Shown: positions 1-8,896, numbered from the stretch's first letter. The stretch: DNA of 35,588 nt from Spirulina subsalsa CS-330 (GCF_028330765.1 NZ_JAQMTY010000225.1:1-35588), one strand, 5' to 3'. A program made the numbers and translations. Notes: generated from the letters alone by a model not told the origin.

Positions 1-72
1 AAAAAAACAGGACGGACAAAAACGGATGTCGTTAGAGAATTTATCCGTTCCCTCAAAAGTATTGAAAATTAA
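1..72 (+). CDS. 3' end of a possible ribbon-helix-helix protein (partial)
   Basis: The first 23 codons are open and end at TAA 70-72. The peptide contains TGRTKTDVVREFIRSL, which resembles the second helix of CopG/Arc-type ribbon-helix-helix DNA-binding proteins, often small antitoxins or repressors. The gene starts outside the window, so length, partner and function cannot be judged. A palindrome-rich, gene-free stretch follows. The call is inference from a very short peptide. Confidence 0.4.
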   Translation, partial: KKTGRTKTDVVREFIRSLKSIEN

Positions 73-101
73 GGACTCGCTGTCGCTCGGTTTGTTTGTT
101 G

Positions 102-193
102 GTGCAAATTCATCTCGCCACTAAAAGGCACGTCCGCCGTTACCTTCGGTAACTCTACTCGGACTCGCTTTATAGTGGGAGTCTTCTTTGCAC
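102..193. repeat. Nested palindrome (long imperfect stem-loop)
   Basis: Four paired blocks nest inside one another: 102-108 with 187-193 (7 bp, GTGCAAA/TTTGCAC), 114-123 with 173-181 (9 bp with one bulged G), 132-136 with 160-164, and 139-144 with 148-153 around a TTC loop. Such a structure could be a transposon end (IS200/IS605-type ends carry hairpins), a structured RNA or a terminator for the gene ending at 72. No transposase is visible in the window. Confidence 0.45.
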
Positions 194-204
194 ATTTAAG
201 ATAA

Positions 205-260
205 GTGAGCCAGAGGCTCACACTACCTGGAATCCTCTGTAGTGCGAGCGTCTCGCTCGC
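205..260. repeat. REP/BIME-like pair of hairpins
   Basis: Two perfect 7-bp stems with 3-nt loops lie at 205-221 (GTGAGCC-AGA-GGCTCAC) and 244-260 (GCGAGCG-TCT-CGCTCGC). They are separated by an inverted CACTAC (221-226) / GTAGTG (239-244). This symmetrical arrangement resembles REP/BIME elements. From 261 to 390 I see no gene. Confidence 0.5.
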
Positions 261-390
261 TGCCCTGACTGAAAGGGGGATTAAACACAGGCGAGGCCAA
301 CCTGAGAACGTTGTGTATCAGCAGTCGCTCCATCAACAAACCTGGTGCGATCGCACCGTTGACCCAACTTCCCCCAGGAGCAACCCCCGA

Positions 391-1254
391 TTAACTCCCC
401 CCAAGCTCCGAAAACTCACGGTTTAAAAAGGGTAACAAAATTTGCCCAATCTCCTGGCCCCAATGTTCTTGGGGGTAGTGTTTTGCCTCAGCGATCGCAT
501 TCCAATCCACCATCGGATTTTTTTGCAACTGTTGGCGCACCGGCTCCCCATCCAGCCAGGGATCAGCCATCCCCCAGATGATTTGCGTGGGCTTGCGCCA
601 TTGGGCGAGGTCTTGGCTGAGTTGACCCATGGCCTGGCTGAGGTTGAGCTTTTTCGCCGTCATCAGCAACGCCCGGCCCGCTTGGGAGCTTTTTAAAAAC
701 GGTTGACGATAGAAACTTAACTCATTTTCTTCAATCACCAAGCCGCTCCCCCCTTCTAGGGTGCGATCCACCAACAGCGGATCTTGGGTCAACATATCCC
801 CCACAAAGGGAATCGTCCAGCGTTGCATGATCCAAGGCACGGTCGCGCTGGTGGTGAGGGGGGTATTAAGGATGACGAGGCGATCGATCTGTTCGGGATG
901 ATTGCAGGCATATTGCACCCCCACCGAGCCAAGATAGCCCTGGGCCACGAGGGTAAACTGTTCAAGCTCCATCGCGGTGATCCAGTCCCCCAAGGCGGCT
1001 TCGTAGGCGGCGGGACTGTAGGCAAATTCGCGGGGCTGGGGCTTGGCCGAGCGACCAAACCCCAGCCAATCGGGGGCGATCGCACGATATCCGGCCGCCG
1101 CGCAGGTTTCCATCAAAATCCGCCAGCCGTAGCTATGGCAGAGAATGCCATGGATAAACAATACCGGGGGCTTGCCGTTGGGGACATCGGGGGTGATTTC
1201 CCGATAAAACCAATCGTGGCCACCGGCTGCGATCGTCTGTTCAGTTAAATTCAT
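391..1254 (-). CDS. Alpha/beta-fold hydrolase lacking a standard nucleophile
   Basis: The 287-residue protein starts at ATG 1254-1252; its ATG overlaps the leuD stop in an ATGA, so the genes are probably translationally coupled. The oxyanion motif is [12 protein letters not shown] (residues 33-44). The canonical nucleophile elbow reads AQGYLG at 104-109, with Gly106 where Ser or Asp is expected. A late acidic site (WGMADPW) and a histidine (AKHYPQEHW) remain. From memory, the protein resembles a cyanobacterial/chloroplast subfamily with the same glycine. Substrate is unknown and it may not use the usual Ser-His-Asp chemistry. A longer upstream frame exists but only inside leuD. Confidence 0.85.
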   Translation of the reverse strand: MNLTEQTIAAGGHDWFYREITPDVPNGKPPVLFIHGILCHSYGWRILMETCAAAGYRAIAPDWLGFGRSAKPQPREFAYSPAAYEAALGDWITAMELEQFTLVAQGYLGSVGVQYACNHPEQIDRLVILNTPLTTSATVPWIMQRWTIPFVGDMLTQDPLLVDRTLEGGSGLVIEENELSFYRQPFLKSSQAGRALLMTAKKLNLSQAMGQLSQDLAQWRKPTQIIWGMADPWLDGEPVRQQLQKNPMVDWNAIAEAKHYPQEHWGQEIGQILLPFLNREFSELGGS

Positions 1255-1847
1255 GCCGCACCCCAAGCGAGGTAGGGCAGTTGGGTGGCGGTGGTGCGCA
1301 CTTGGTCGGCGTTGGCCACCAGTTGGCCGCAACTGTCCCACTTGCCGCTGGTGAGCATCGTGCGGGGGCCGTCGGCGAGGGTGACGGGGAGGGTGAGGTC
1401 GCCAGCGGTGACGGTGAGGGCGACCAGATCGAGGCAAACGGTGAGACTGGGATCAGCTTCGAGGGCGGTTTGCAGTTGGGTGGCGTGGTCGGGGGTGACG
1501 GTGGCGCAGGGAATCCCCAGGGCGACACAGTTGCCGAAGAAAATTTCCGCAAAACTTTCGCCAATCACGGCTTGGATGCCCCATTTTTGCAGGGCTTGGG
1601 GGGCATGTTCACGGGAGGAACCGCAGCCAAAGTTACCATTGACCACCAAAATATTCGCCCCTTGGTACTGGGGTTGGTCGAAGGGGTGAGTGCCGTTGCT
1701 GGCGGCGCGATCGTCGGCGAAGGCATGGGCCCCCAACCCGTCAAAGGTGACGCAGCGCAGGTAACGGGCGGGGATGATGCGATCGGTGTCGATATCGCTG
1801 CCGCGCAGGGGGAGACCGCGGCCGGAAACGGTTTTCACTTCACTCAT
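1251..1847 (-). CDS. leuD: 3-isopropylmalate dehydratase small subunit
   Basis: This 198-residue protein has the usual length of LeuD. It shows the swivel-domain signatures: [15 protein letters not shown] near residue 16, and [17 protein letters not shown] near residue 70, which contributes to the substrate site. With LeuC, LeuD isomerises 2-isopropylmalate to 3-isopropylmalate in leucine biosynthesis. No leuC is adjacent, which is common in cyanobacteria. The gene overlaps the downstream hydrolase by 4 bp. The start at ATG 1847 gives the typical short N-terminus. Confidence 0.95.
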   Translation of the reverse strand: MSEVKTVSGRGLPLRGSDIDTDRIIPARYLRCVTFDGLGAHAFADDRAASNGTHPFDQPQYQGANILVVNGNFGCGSSREHAPQALQKWGIQAVIGESFAEIFFGNCVALGIPCATVTPDHATQLQTALEADPSLTVCLDLVALTVTAGDLTLPVTLADGPRTMLTSGKWDSCGQLVANADQVRTTATQLPYLAWGAA

Positions 1848-2032
1848 GGGTCTGTTTCAAGGGTAGGCGTGACCTCCTATGATACGCGATCGCGCTCCCC
1901 CACCCCATCGCCCCTAATCCGCAGGCAAGGGAATGAACTCCGTTTCCCCCGGAACCGGATCAAATCGCCCAGCGACCCCATGGTTATCCATTGTGGGCGA
2001 ATCGGGTGCTGGGAGAACCCTTTCAATCTGCC

Positions 2033-2158
2033 CTAGTGCAGCGTCAATGCCAAGAATTAGGATGTTTGTAGGGTGCTGTTAGCGAAGCGTAACGCACCGT
2101 CACGTTGAGTGTTGGACATTCAATACAATCCGAATATTAAGTCTTGACGCTGCACTAG
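2033..2158. mobile_element. MITE-like element, copy 1
   Basis: A 126-bp element has perfect 15-bp terminal inverted repeats: CTAGTGCAGCGTCAA at 2033-2047 and its complement at 2144-2158. Inside is a smaller hairpin around GTTAGCGAAGCGTAAC. No coding capacity is seen. A divergent copy in the opposite orientation lies at 33898-34020. It fills much of the leuD-GNAT gap; the rest of 1848-2175 shows nothing else recognisable. Confidence 0.75.
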
Positions 2159-2175
2159 TTCACTGAGCGCAATGT

Positions 2176-2673
2176 TTAAATTGAGGCATTGGTGGGTAGC
2201 CGTTTTCGATAGACTAAATCACAGCGGGGCGTTTCAACCCCTGTTGTTTTTTGATAGCCATTCTGTTCATATAACCGCACCGCTGCCGCTAAAGAAGTCG
2301 CCGTTTCGATCCAAATTTCTTGGAAGCCACGCTGTTGAATCGCGGTTTCTAAGGCCGTGAGTAAAAATCGCCCCAAACCTTGACCGCGCACCGATGGATG
2401 GAGATACATTTTACGAATTTCCACGGCATTTTCACCCCGTTCAATCGGATGATATGCCCCCGTACCCACCAGAGTTTCATCCTGTTCAATGACCCAAAAT
2501 TCACCCCCCTGATTAATGTAATGGGTTTCCACTTCGATCACATCTCGATCGGCTCGTTCCGGTTCCCACGGGAGACTGTATTCTTTTAAAATATCCCGAA
2601 TCAGGTGGGCGGCAGCGGCGCGATCGCACTCCTGCCAGTCTCGAATCACAAAGGTTTTGTAGGTTTGCGCCAT
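2176..2673 (-). CDS. GNAT family N-acetyltransferase
   Basis: This 165-residue protein has the GNAT fold signatures. The acetyl-CoA pyrophosphate loop reads VRGQGLGRFLL near residues 99-109, preceded by the beta-4 strand EIRKMYLHPS, and the C-terminal motif AVRLYEQNGYQ is present. It should transfer an acetyl group from acetyl-CoA to an amine on an unidentified substrate. It is transcribed alone, diverging from the P-type ATPase gene. The start at ATG 2673 gives a normal single-domain length. Substrate cannot be predicted. Confidence 0.88.
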   Translation of the reverse strand: MAQTYKTFVIRDWQECDRAAAAHLIRDILKEYSLPWEPERADRDVIEVETHYINQGGEFWVIEQDETLVGTGAYHPIERGENAVEIRKMYLHPSVRGQGLGRFLLTALETAIQQRGFQEIWIETATSLAAAVRLYEQNGYQKTTGVETPRCDLVYRKRLPTNASI

Positions 2674-2779
2674 GGCTAAAGAATATGGGCGAGATTAACC
2701 CGATTATTGTAACGTAGCGAGTTTTAACGCGGGCGATCGTGATGCTCCGGTTCAGACTTACCCCTTACATAAAATGCCT

Positions 2780-2880
2780 GATTGATAACAACAAAAATGA
2801 AGATGATAATCGTTTTAATAATCTAATTGGATAGAGAGAATTTTGAGCATTGATGATAATGATTCTGATTCTAAAATAGC
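2780..2880 (+). promoter_or_regulatory. AT-rich upstream region with Fur/Zur-like hexamer repeats
   Basis: The gap 2674-2970 holds no gene. It contains GATGATAATCG at about 2802-2812 and GATGATAATGATTCTGATT at 2852-2870. These resemble arrays of NAT(A/T)AT-type hexamers bound by Fur-family regulators (Fur, Zur). They lie upstream of a predicted zinc/cadmium exporter. A cleaner inverted repeat of the SmtB/ZiaR type was not found. The site is a candidate only. Confidence 0.3.
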
Positions 2881-2970
2881 ATTAAAATTTCCTCAAGTGG
2901 GGTGATTTTAAACGAGGTAAAGCGTTAGGATTAGAAGCAAGATTATGGCTTAGAAAAGAGAGTTTGAATC

Positions 2971-4878
2971 ATGACACAACCCGCCCCCGCCTCCTGTTGT
3001 CGTTGCTCGACCGCATCCCCACCGGGGTCTACCCATGATCCTGTCACCCCGTCTTATCGAGAATTGCAGCAGCTAGGGGCGATCGCGATCGTGGTGGCGG
3101 CGGGGGTTTGGATGCAGCAGAGTTTGCCCCAATGGCCGCTCGTGGCGGTGGGGGTGTTGGGCGGCGCGTATCTCTGGAGTGCCTGGCCGGTGCTGATCCA
3201 AGCGGGGCAGAATATTCTGCGGGGGCAGATGTTTGATGAGACGTTTTTGATGACGATCGCAACCCTGGGGGCGTTGGTGCTGGGGGAATATCCCGAAGCG
3301 GTGGCGGTGATGGTGTTTTATCGGGCGGGGGAATGGGTGCAAGAACAGGCCGTGGGCCAGTCGCGGCGATCGATCGCGGCGGTGTTGGCGGTGCGACCGG
3401 ATCGGGCGACGGTGTGGCGAGATCAAGCCTGGCAGAGGGTGAACCCGGAACAGGTGCAAGTGGGCGATCGCCTCCAAGTCAATCCCGGCGAAAAAATCCC
3501 CCTTGATGGCGTGGTGTTGACGGGAACCTCGGAAATTAATACGGCAGCGTTAACCGGGGAATCCATGCCCCGCCCTGTCGAACCGGGCGATCCGGCTCTC
3601 GCGGGGACTTTAAACCAAACGGGCCAACTCACCCTGCGCGTCACAAAACCGTTCGGGGAATCCTCCGTGAGCAAAATCCTCGATCTCGTCGAAAATGCTA
3701 GCCGCAGCAAGGCGAAAACCGCGAAATTCATCACCCAATTCGCCCAAATTTACACCCCGATCGTGGTGCTGGGTGCGATCGCCCTTGCCCTGATTCCCCC
3801 CTTAATCATTCCCGGTGCGACGGTGCAAACCTGGGGCTATCGGGCGTTGATTTTGCTGGTGGTGTCCTGTCCCTGTGGCTTGGTGATTAGCATTCCCCTG
3901 GGGTATTTCGGGGGGATTGGCGGCGCGGCAAAACGGGGCATTTTGGTGAAGGGGGCGACGTTCCTCGATACCCTGGCGCAGGTGAAAACGGTGGTGTTTG
4001 ATAAGACCGGAACCCTGACCCATGGCGAGTTTCAAGTTACCGATGTCCAGAGTGCCAACGGCCGCAGCCGGGCGGACTTGTTGGAACTCGCAGCCTATGC
4101 CGAAGCCCATTCCAGCCACCCGATCGCGGCCTCGATTCGCGCCGCCCACGGTCAGCCCTTGGATCTAGACCGGGTGACAGATTATCGCGAGGAGGCGGGT
4201 TATGGGGTGAAAACGCAGGTGCAGGATGCAACGGTTTGGGCGGGGAGCGATCGCCTTTTCCCTGATCTCGCCCTGCCCTCCACCACCGGAACGGTGGTAC
4301 ATCTCAGCGTTGATCACCACTACGCAGGCCATATCACCCTTGCCGATACCCCCAAACCCGACGCGGCCCTAGCGATCCAACGGTTGGCCCAGTTGGGCAT
4401 CACTCACACGGTAATGCTCACGGGCGACCAACCCAGCACCGCCGCCGCGATCGCCGCTCAATTGGGCGTGAGCGCCTACCGAGCGCAATTACTCCCGGAA
4501 GATAAAGTCACGGCAGTAGCAGAGATTCAACGGGAACGACCGGGAGCGATCGCCTTTGTGGGGGACGGGATTAACGACGCGCCCGCCCTCGCCCGTGCTG
4601 ATGTGGGGTTAGCGATGGGGGCCTTGGGGTCAGATGCGGCGATTGAAACGGCGGATGTGGTGCTGATGCAGGATACGCCGTTGCAGGTGGTGGAGGCGAT
4701 CGCGATCGCCCGACGCACCCGGCGCATCGTTTGGCAAAATATTGCGATCGCCCTCGGCATCAAAGGGTTCATGATTCTCCTCAGTGCCTGGGGGGTGGCG
4801 ACGCTGTGGGAGGCCGTTTTTGCCGATGTGGGGGTGGCTCTGCTTGCGATCGTCAACGCCACCCGGATCGCCCGTTAA
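2971..4878 (+). CDS. Heavy-metal P1B-type ATPase, Zn/Cd/Pb class
   Basis: The 635-residue membrane pump has the full P-type set: TGES in the actuator domain (195-198), the metal-site CPC in a membrane helix (300-302), the phosphorylation motif DKTGT (344-348), the HP dipeptide (383-384) and GDGINDAP (531-538). Lys598 in the seventh helix and Asp619 in the eighth match the P1B-2 subgroup that exports Zn2+, Cd2+ or Pb2+. There is no N-terminal HMA domain; only a short Cys-rich SCCRC at residues 8-12. It probably exports excess zinc or cadmium from the cytoplasm. No ArsR-type repressor gene is adjacent. The start at ATG 2971 follows an A/G-rich stretch (AAAAGAGAG). Confidence 0.92.
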   Translation: MTQPAPASCCRCSTASPPGSTHDPVTPSYRELQQLGAIAIVVAAGVWMQQSLPQWPLVAVGVLGGAYLWSAWPVLIQAGQNILRGQMFDETFLMTIATLGALVLGEYPEAVAVMVFYRAGEWVQEQAVGQSRRSIAAVLAVRPDRATVWRDQAWQRVNPEQVQVGDRLQVNPGEKIPLDGVVLTGTSEINTAALTGESMPRPVEPGDPALAGTLNQTGQLTLRVTKPFGESSVSKILDLVENASRSKAKTAKFITQFAQIYTPIVVLGAIALALIPPLIIPGATVQTWGYRALILLVVSCPCGLVISIPLGYFGGIGGAAKRGILVKGATFLDTLAQVKTVVFDKTGTLTHGEFQVTDVQSANGRSRADLLELAAYAEAHSSHPIAASIRAAHGQPLDLDRVTDYREEAGYGVKTQVQDATVWAGSDRLFPDLALPSTTGTVVHLSVDHHYAGHITLADTPKPDAALAIQRLAQLGITHTVMLTGDQPSTAAAIAAQLGVSAYRAQLLPEDKVTAVAEIQRERPGAIAFVGDGINDAPALARADVGLAMGALGSDAAIETADVVLMQDTPLQVVEAIAIARRTRRIVWQNIAIALGIKGFMILLSAWGVATLWEAVFADVGVALLAIVNATRIAR

Positions 4879-4959
4879 CCGTAGGGGCTGGGTTGCCCAA
4901 CCCCAGGAATCAGGCCAACCCTCTAAAATCGGGAAGAGATACCCCTTGCTCCGGCTGCC

Positions 4960-6357
4960 ATGACTGACGACTTTGACGCGACCCTCCTCGACATTGCCGC
5001 CATCCAAGGCGAACTCCACTACAAACAGGCCCAAACCGCCCTCCACAACCTCGTTCAACACCTCGACCTCACCCCCCAAGAAGAAGCCGGACTCAATCAA
5101 GAACTCGAACATCTCAGCCAAGTGCTCGACAAGCTCGATCGCTCCGTGGTGCAGATTGCGGCCTTTGGGATGGTGGGGCGGGGGAAATCTTCGATTTTGA
5201 ATGCGCTCTTGGGGGAGACGGCGTTTGAAGTGGGGCCGTTGCATGGGGTAACGCGGACAATTAGTAATGCAGCCTGGACGGTGGAAACCGATGCGCTTCA
5301 GGTGCAGCGGGTGGTGATTCCCTCGGTGCGGGATGCTCAGATTCAACTGGTGGATACGCCGGGGATTGATGAGGTGGACGGCCAGACGCGGGAACAGTTG
5401 GCGAAACAGGTGGCGAAACAGGCGGATCTGATCCTCTTTATCGTGTCTGGGGATATGACCCAAGTGGAATACAATGCCCTCTCGCAGTTGCGGGAGGTGG
5501 GCAAACCGATGCTCTTGGTGTTTAACAAGATTGATCAATATCCCGAAGCCGATCGCTTCGCCATCTATCACAAACTCTGTGATGAGCGGGTGCGGGAATT
5601 GATTTCCCCCGATGAGGTGGTGATGGTGGCGGCCTCGCCCTTGGTGGCGGTGCAGGTGAGCGATCGCGGCCAAACCCGAATCGAACGCCAACGGGGAGCC
5701 GCCCAGATCGCGCCGTTAAAGGTGAAAATCCTCGATGTGCTGCACCGGGAAGGAAAATCCCTCCTGGCCCTGAATACGATGCTCTACGCCAGCGAACTGA
5801 ATGAACAAGTGGTGGCGCGGAAGGTGCAGATCCGGGCCGAACGAGCGGAGCAATTAACCTGGCGGGCGGTGATGACGAAGGCCGGCGCGATCGCGATCAA
5901 TCCCGTCACGGTGCTCGATCTGCTCACGGGAGCCGCGATCGATGTGGCGCTGATCCTCTCCCTCTCGAAACTCTACGGCCTACCCATGACCCACGGCGGC
6001 GCGGTGGCTCTGCTACGCCAGATCGCCCTAGGCATGGGCGGCATTACCCTCAGTGATGTGGTGACGACCTTGGGATTAAGCGGGTTAAAGAGCGTGTTAG
6101 GCATCACTGCGCCGTTAACGGGGGGCGCGAGTTTGGCCCCCTATCTATCCGTGGCGATCATGCAGGCCAGCGTTGCGGGGGTGATGACCCATGCGATCGC
6201 AACCATCACCCAAACCTACCTCACCAACGGCGCAACCTGGGGCCCCGACGGCCCGAAAACCGTCATCCAAAACATCCTCGCCACCCTCGACGAACAATCC
6301 ATCCTCTACCGGATCAAAACCGAACTCACCGCCAAACTCCACCCCCCCATCGCTTAG
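4960..6357 (+). CDS. Era/dynamin-like GTPase with DUF697-type C-terminus
   Basis: This 465-residue protein has an N-terminal helical segment (1-65), then a GTPase domain with P-loop GMVGRGKS (70-77), G3 DTPG (132-135) and G4 NKID (189-192). The C-terminal third (about 300-460) is hydrophobic and glycine-rich, like the DUF697 domain of YcjF/slr-type cyanobacterial GTPases, and probably contacts a membrane. Precise role is unknown. It is 81 bp downstream of the metal ATPase on the same strand and converges on the next gene; their 3' ends overlap by 4 bp (6354-6357). Confidence 0.85.
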   Translation: MTDDFDATLLDIAAIQGELHYKQAQTALHNLVQHLDLTPQEEAGLNQELEHLSQVLDKLDRSVVQIAAFGMVGRGKSSILNALLGETAFEVGPLHGVTRTISNAAWTVETDALQVQRVVIPSVRDAQIQLVDTPGIDEVDGQTREQLAKQVAKQADLILFIVSGDMTQVEYNALSQLREVGKPMLLVFNKIDQYPEADRFAIYHKLCDERVRELISPDEVVMVAASPLVAVQVSDRGQTRIERQRGAAQIAPLKVKILDVLHREGKSLLALNTMLYASELNEQVVARKVQIRAERAEQLTWRAVMTKAGAIAINPVTVLDLLTGAAIDVALILSLSKLYGLPMTHGGAVALLRQIALGMGGITLSDVVTTLGLSGLKSVLGITAPLTGGASLAPYLSVAIMQASVAGVMTHAIATITQTYLTNGATWGPDGPKTVIQNILATLDEQSILYRIKTELTAKLHPPIA

Positions 6358-7016
6358 CTTTTCCACTGTTTGCCGAGGGTGGATTGTTTGAGCCAGGCGA
6401 GAAAATCATTACGGTCTTGATCGGGCATATCGAGCAAAATATCATCCAGTTCATCGGCAAAATTAGCATTGCCAAAAAACTCTTTGCCAATCCGATAAAC
6501 CTCTTGTAACACGGCAATTAAATGCTGCTCGGCCCAACTGGGGGCTGTGAAATTGCCGAGGGGATCAGCCTTTAAGAGTTGATCAACCGCTTTACCAGAA
6601 TTCACTTCAGGAATTTGGCGGCTTTGGAGGGCCGTGGTCATTTCTTGGTGAAAGAGTTTCGCCTGACGACCGCCGAGGAGTTCTTCCACGTCAAAATACA
6701 CCGCTTGCAAAATTAGCAAGGCGGCTTGAACCGAGGAGACGGGGCTGGATTCATCGTTGCTATCACCGATTAATTGTTCAAGTTTGACACGCCCCCAAAC
6801 ACTGTGGCGATTGTCTTCTTGGAGTAGGACGCAAAACTTTCCCTGATTATCGGTCAGATCTTTCCAAAACGTTTTCGCTTCTTCGGCTTTGGCGACATCA
6901 AAGACGCTAATCAGACGAAACGTTTGGTCTTGATACTTCAAGATGGGGATTTGTTGTTCTCGTTTGGGGTGCTGAACGTTGGAGATCTCAACATCCTGCC
7001 GTTTGAGAATAAACAT
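6354..7016 (-). CDS. Conserved cyanobacterial protein of unknown function
   Basis: This 220-residue soluble protein starts MFILKRQDVEI and has no signal peptide, membrane segment or catalytic motif that I recognise. The N-terminal half (1-75) is predicted to be mixed beta; the C-terminal half is helical and ends in an acidic DELDDILLDMPDQD stretch. It resembles a family I associate only with cyanobacteria (possibly the Npun_F0813 group, from memory and unverified). It converges with the GTPase gene and is followed upstream by a 190-bp gap before tRNA-Arg. Confidence 0.75.
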   Translation of the reverse strand: MFILKRQDVEISNVQHPKREQQIPILKYQDQTFRLISVFDVAKAEEAKTFWKDLTDNQGKFCVLLQEDNRHSVWGRVKLEQLIGDSNDESSPVSSVQAALLILQAVYFDVEELLGGRQAKLFHQEMTTALQSRQIPEVNSGKAVDQLLKADPLGNFTAPSWAEQHLIAVLQEVYRIGKEFFGNANFADELDDILLDMPDQDRNDFLAWLKQSTLGKQWKS

Positions 7017-7208
7017 AATGGGGTCGATGACTCCTGCGGAGGGTCAGGGCAACAGGGTAGCAAGTCAGTCTCCTGATTATTGCTATATTAGTTTACCCTG
7101 AGAAATTCATCTGCATCGTGGCGGGATTGGATTGGTGGGGAAATTGCGCGATCGCAAACCCAACCGCTACAATGGCTATGCCCAATTCCCCTGTGGGCGA
7201 TCGATCAA

Positions 7209-7281
7209 GCTCTGGTAGCTCAATGGATAGAGCAAACGCCTTCTAAGCGTTCGGTTACAGGTTCGAGTCCTGTCCAGAGCG
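7209..7281 (+). tRNA. tRNA-Arg (anticodon UCU)
   Basis: The sequence folds as a complete cloverleaf: acceptor GCTCTGG/CCAGAGC (7 bp), D stem GCTC/GAGC, anticodon stem AACGC/GCGTT with loop CTTCTAA, T stem ACAGG/CCTGT with loop TTCGAGT, and discriminator G7281. The anticodon TCT lies at 7242-7244, reading AGA/AGG arginine codons. CCA is not encoded. Its last 27 bases are antisense to the end of the symporter gene. Confidence 0.96.
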
Positions 7282-8682
7282 TACCATCGTGGCGTTTTGG
7301 CGACGGGCAGCGGCGGCGAAATCCGGTGAAAATGTGCCAGGGCTGAAGTGAAGAACAAGATCGGCGCGGACTTCGCGGCTGAGGGCATAGAGGCCGAGCA
7401 GATTAGGAACCGTCATCAGGAGCAGGGAAATATCGCTCACTTGCACCACCAATTCCGGGCGGAGCAGGGTTCCGGCAATGATTAAGCTGAGTTGAATGCC
7501 TTGATAAAGGGGGCGACGCTCGGAGCCAAAGAGATACACCCAAGCCGCTTCGCCGTAGTAGCCCCAAGCGATGATCGTGGAAAAGGCAAAGCAAACGGTG
7601 GCGATCGCGAGTAACCACGGAAACCAAGCGATCGCACTGCCAAAGGCGGCGCTGGTGAGTTCTGCCCCGGCAAAGTTGGCATATTGGGGGTCTTGGTAGG
7701 TTCCCGTCACGATAATCACGAGGGCGGTGATGTTGCAGATCACGACGGTATCGATCACGGGTTCGAGGGTGGCGATCAATCCCTCTTGAATCGGGGTCGT
7801 GCCTTCGGTGGCGGCGTGGGCGATCGCCGCCGTGCCGATGTTCCCCTCATTGGAAAAGGCCGCCCGTTGAAATCCCAAGGCCATTAACCCCACCACGCCC
7901 CCCAGGCCAGCGCGGGGATGCCAGGCATCGGCCCAAATCGTCTGCATCGCGGCGGGGATGGCCTGCCAATGCAGACCGAGGATATAGACCGCCGTGATCA
8001 CATACAGACCACACATCACCGGCACGAGCCAACTGGTCACCTGTCCGATGCGATGGATACCACCAACGGTGACGAGGGCAACGGCGATCGCTAACCCCAC
8101 CCCATAGCCCCAAGCCGACAGATCCGGCAGCACATGCACCAAGGTACGGTAGGACTGCCCCGCCTGAAACATCCCACTCGACCCCAAGGCCCCCACCACA
8201 CAACAGAGGGCAAAGACCGCCGCGAGGATCTGACCCCAGCGGGCTTTGCCTTGGGCGGCGAGGCCGTGGGTGAGGTAATACATCGGGCCGCCGGAGACGC
8301 TGCCGTCGGGGTTGGTGTGGCGATATTTGCGGCCGAGGGTGCATTCAATCAGGCGGGTGTTCATCGTCAGGATGCCCGCGATCGTCATCCAAAAACAAGC
8401 GCCGGGGCCACCGACGCTAATCGCGATCGCCACCCCGGCAATATTCCCCAATCCCACCGTGGAAGAAAGGGCCGTGGTGAAGGCTTGGAAGGAACTCACC
8501 CCGCTGGGCGTGGCGTTATGGGTACGCAGGAGGGCGATCGCTTCACCCAAGCCCCGCAAGCCGAGAAACCGCAACCGCAACGTTAACACCACCGTCCCCA
8601 CGATCGACCACAACACAATCAACGGCACACCCGCCACCGGGAAAAAGAGCACCGCCTCTAAGGCTGCAATCAGTCCACTCAA
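7255..8682 (-). CDS. Sodium:alanine/glycine symporter (AGCS family)
   Basis: The protein is about 475 residues with roughly 10-11 hydrophobic helices. It carries family signatures: TTALSSTVGLGNIAGVAIAI, GPGACFWMTIAGILTMNTR, GRKYR, GGPMYYL, and AFSNEGNIGTAAIAHAAT. It should take up alanine or glycine with Na+ across the cytoplasmic membrane. The listed start is TTG 8682-8680; no ATG precedes it before the upstream stop, and other non-ATG starts up to 28 bases further upstream are possible. The last residues (RSGQDSNL) are encoded by the antisense of the tRNA 3' half, so the natural stop may have been lost and a new C-terminus acquired. Confidence 0.88.
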   Translation of the reverse strand: MSGLIAALEAVLFFPVAGVPLIVLWSIVGTVVLTLRLRFLGLRGLGEAIALLRTHNATPSGVSSFQAFTTALSSTVGLGNIAGVAIAISVGGPGACFWMTIAGILTMNTRLIECTLGRKYRHTNPDGSVSGGPMYYLTHGLAAQGKARWGQILAAVFALCCVVGALGSSGMFQAGQSYRTLVHVLPDLSAWGYGVGLAIAVALVTVGGIHRIGQVTSWLVPVMCGLYVITAVYILGLHWQAIPAAMQTIWADAWHPRAGLGGVVGLMALGFQRAAFSNEGNIGTAAIAHAATEGTTPIQEGLIATLEPVIDTVVICNITALVIIVTGTYQDPQYANFAGAELTSAAFGSAIAWFPWLLAIATVCFAFSTIIAWGYYGEAAWVYLFGSERRPLYQGIQLSLIIAGTLLRPELVVQVSDISLLLMTVPNLLGLYALSREVRADLVLHFSPGTFSPDFAAAARRQNATMVRSGQDSNL

Positions 8683-8896
8683 TCCCGTTTCGATCCCGTC
8701 TAACAGTTGAAAAATGAGCGTTTCCTCAATCGTTTATCGCCAACATCATGGGCGCTTTTGCTGCTTGTCCCACATTTTCCCCGTTATAACATACGCCGCT
8801 TTTTGCTCTAAGGCGAGGATTTCAATTCCCGACGGGGGGCACGATCGCACCCCCCACTCGCTAAGATCAACCCTAAACCCTGTCTTTTTCCCGCCC

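Noticed and set aside
205-426. 73-residue frame over the REP-like pair
   Set aside because: Formed by repeats and intergenic DNA, no ribosome-binding site and no similarity to a family.
1281-2036. 251-residue plus-strand frame opposite leuD
   Set aside because: Antisense to a well-conserved leuD; composition is Gly/Ala-rich as expected from a shadow frame, no known domain.
4630-5691. 353-residue minus-strand frame across the ATPase and GTPase genes
   Set aside because: It spans two genes with clear motifs on the other strand and has a His/Arg/Leu-rich low-complexity composition.
8714-8896. N-terminal extension of the methyltransferase (61 codons)
   Set aside because: Not similar to the family, and the internal ATG at 8897 starts the conserved domain.
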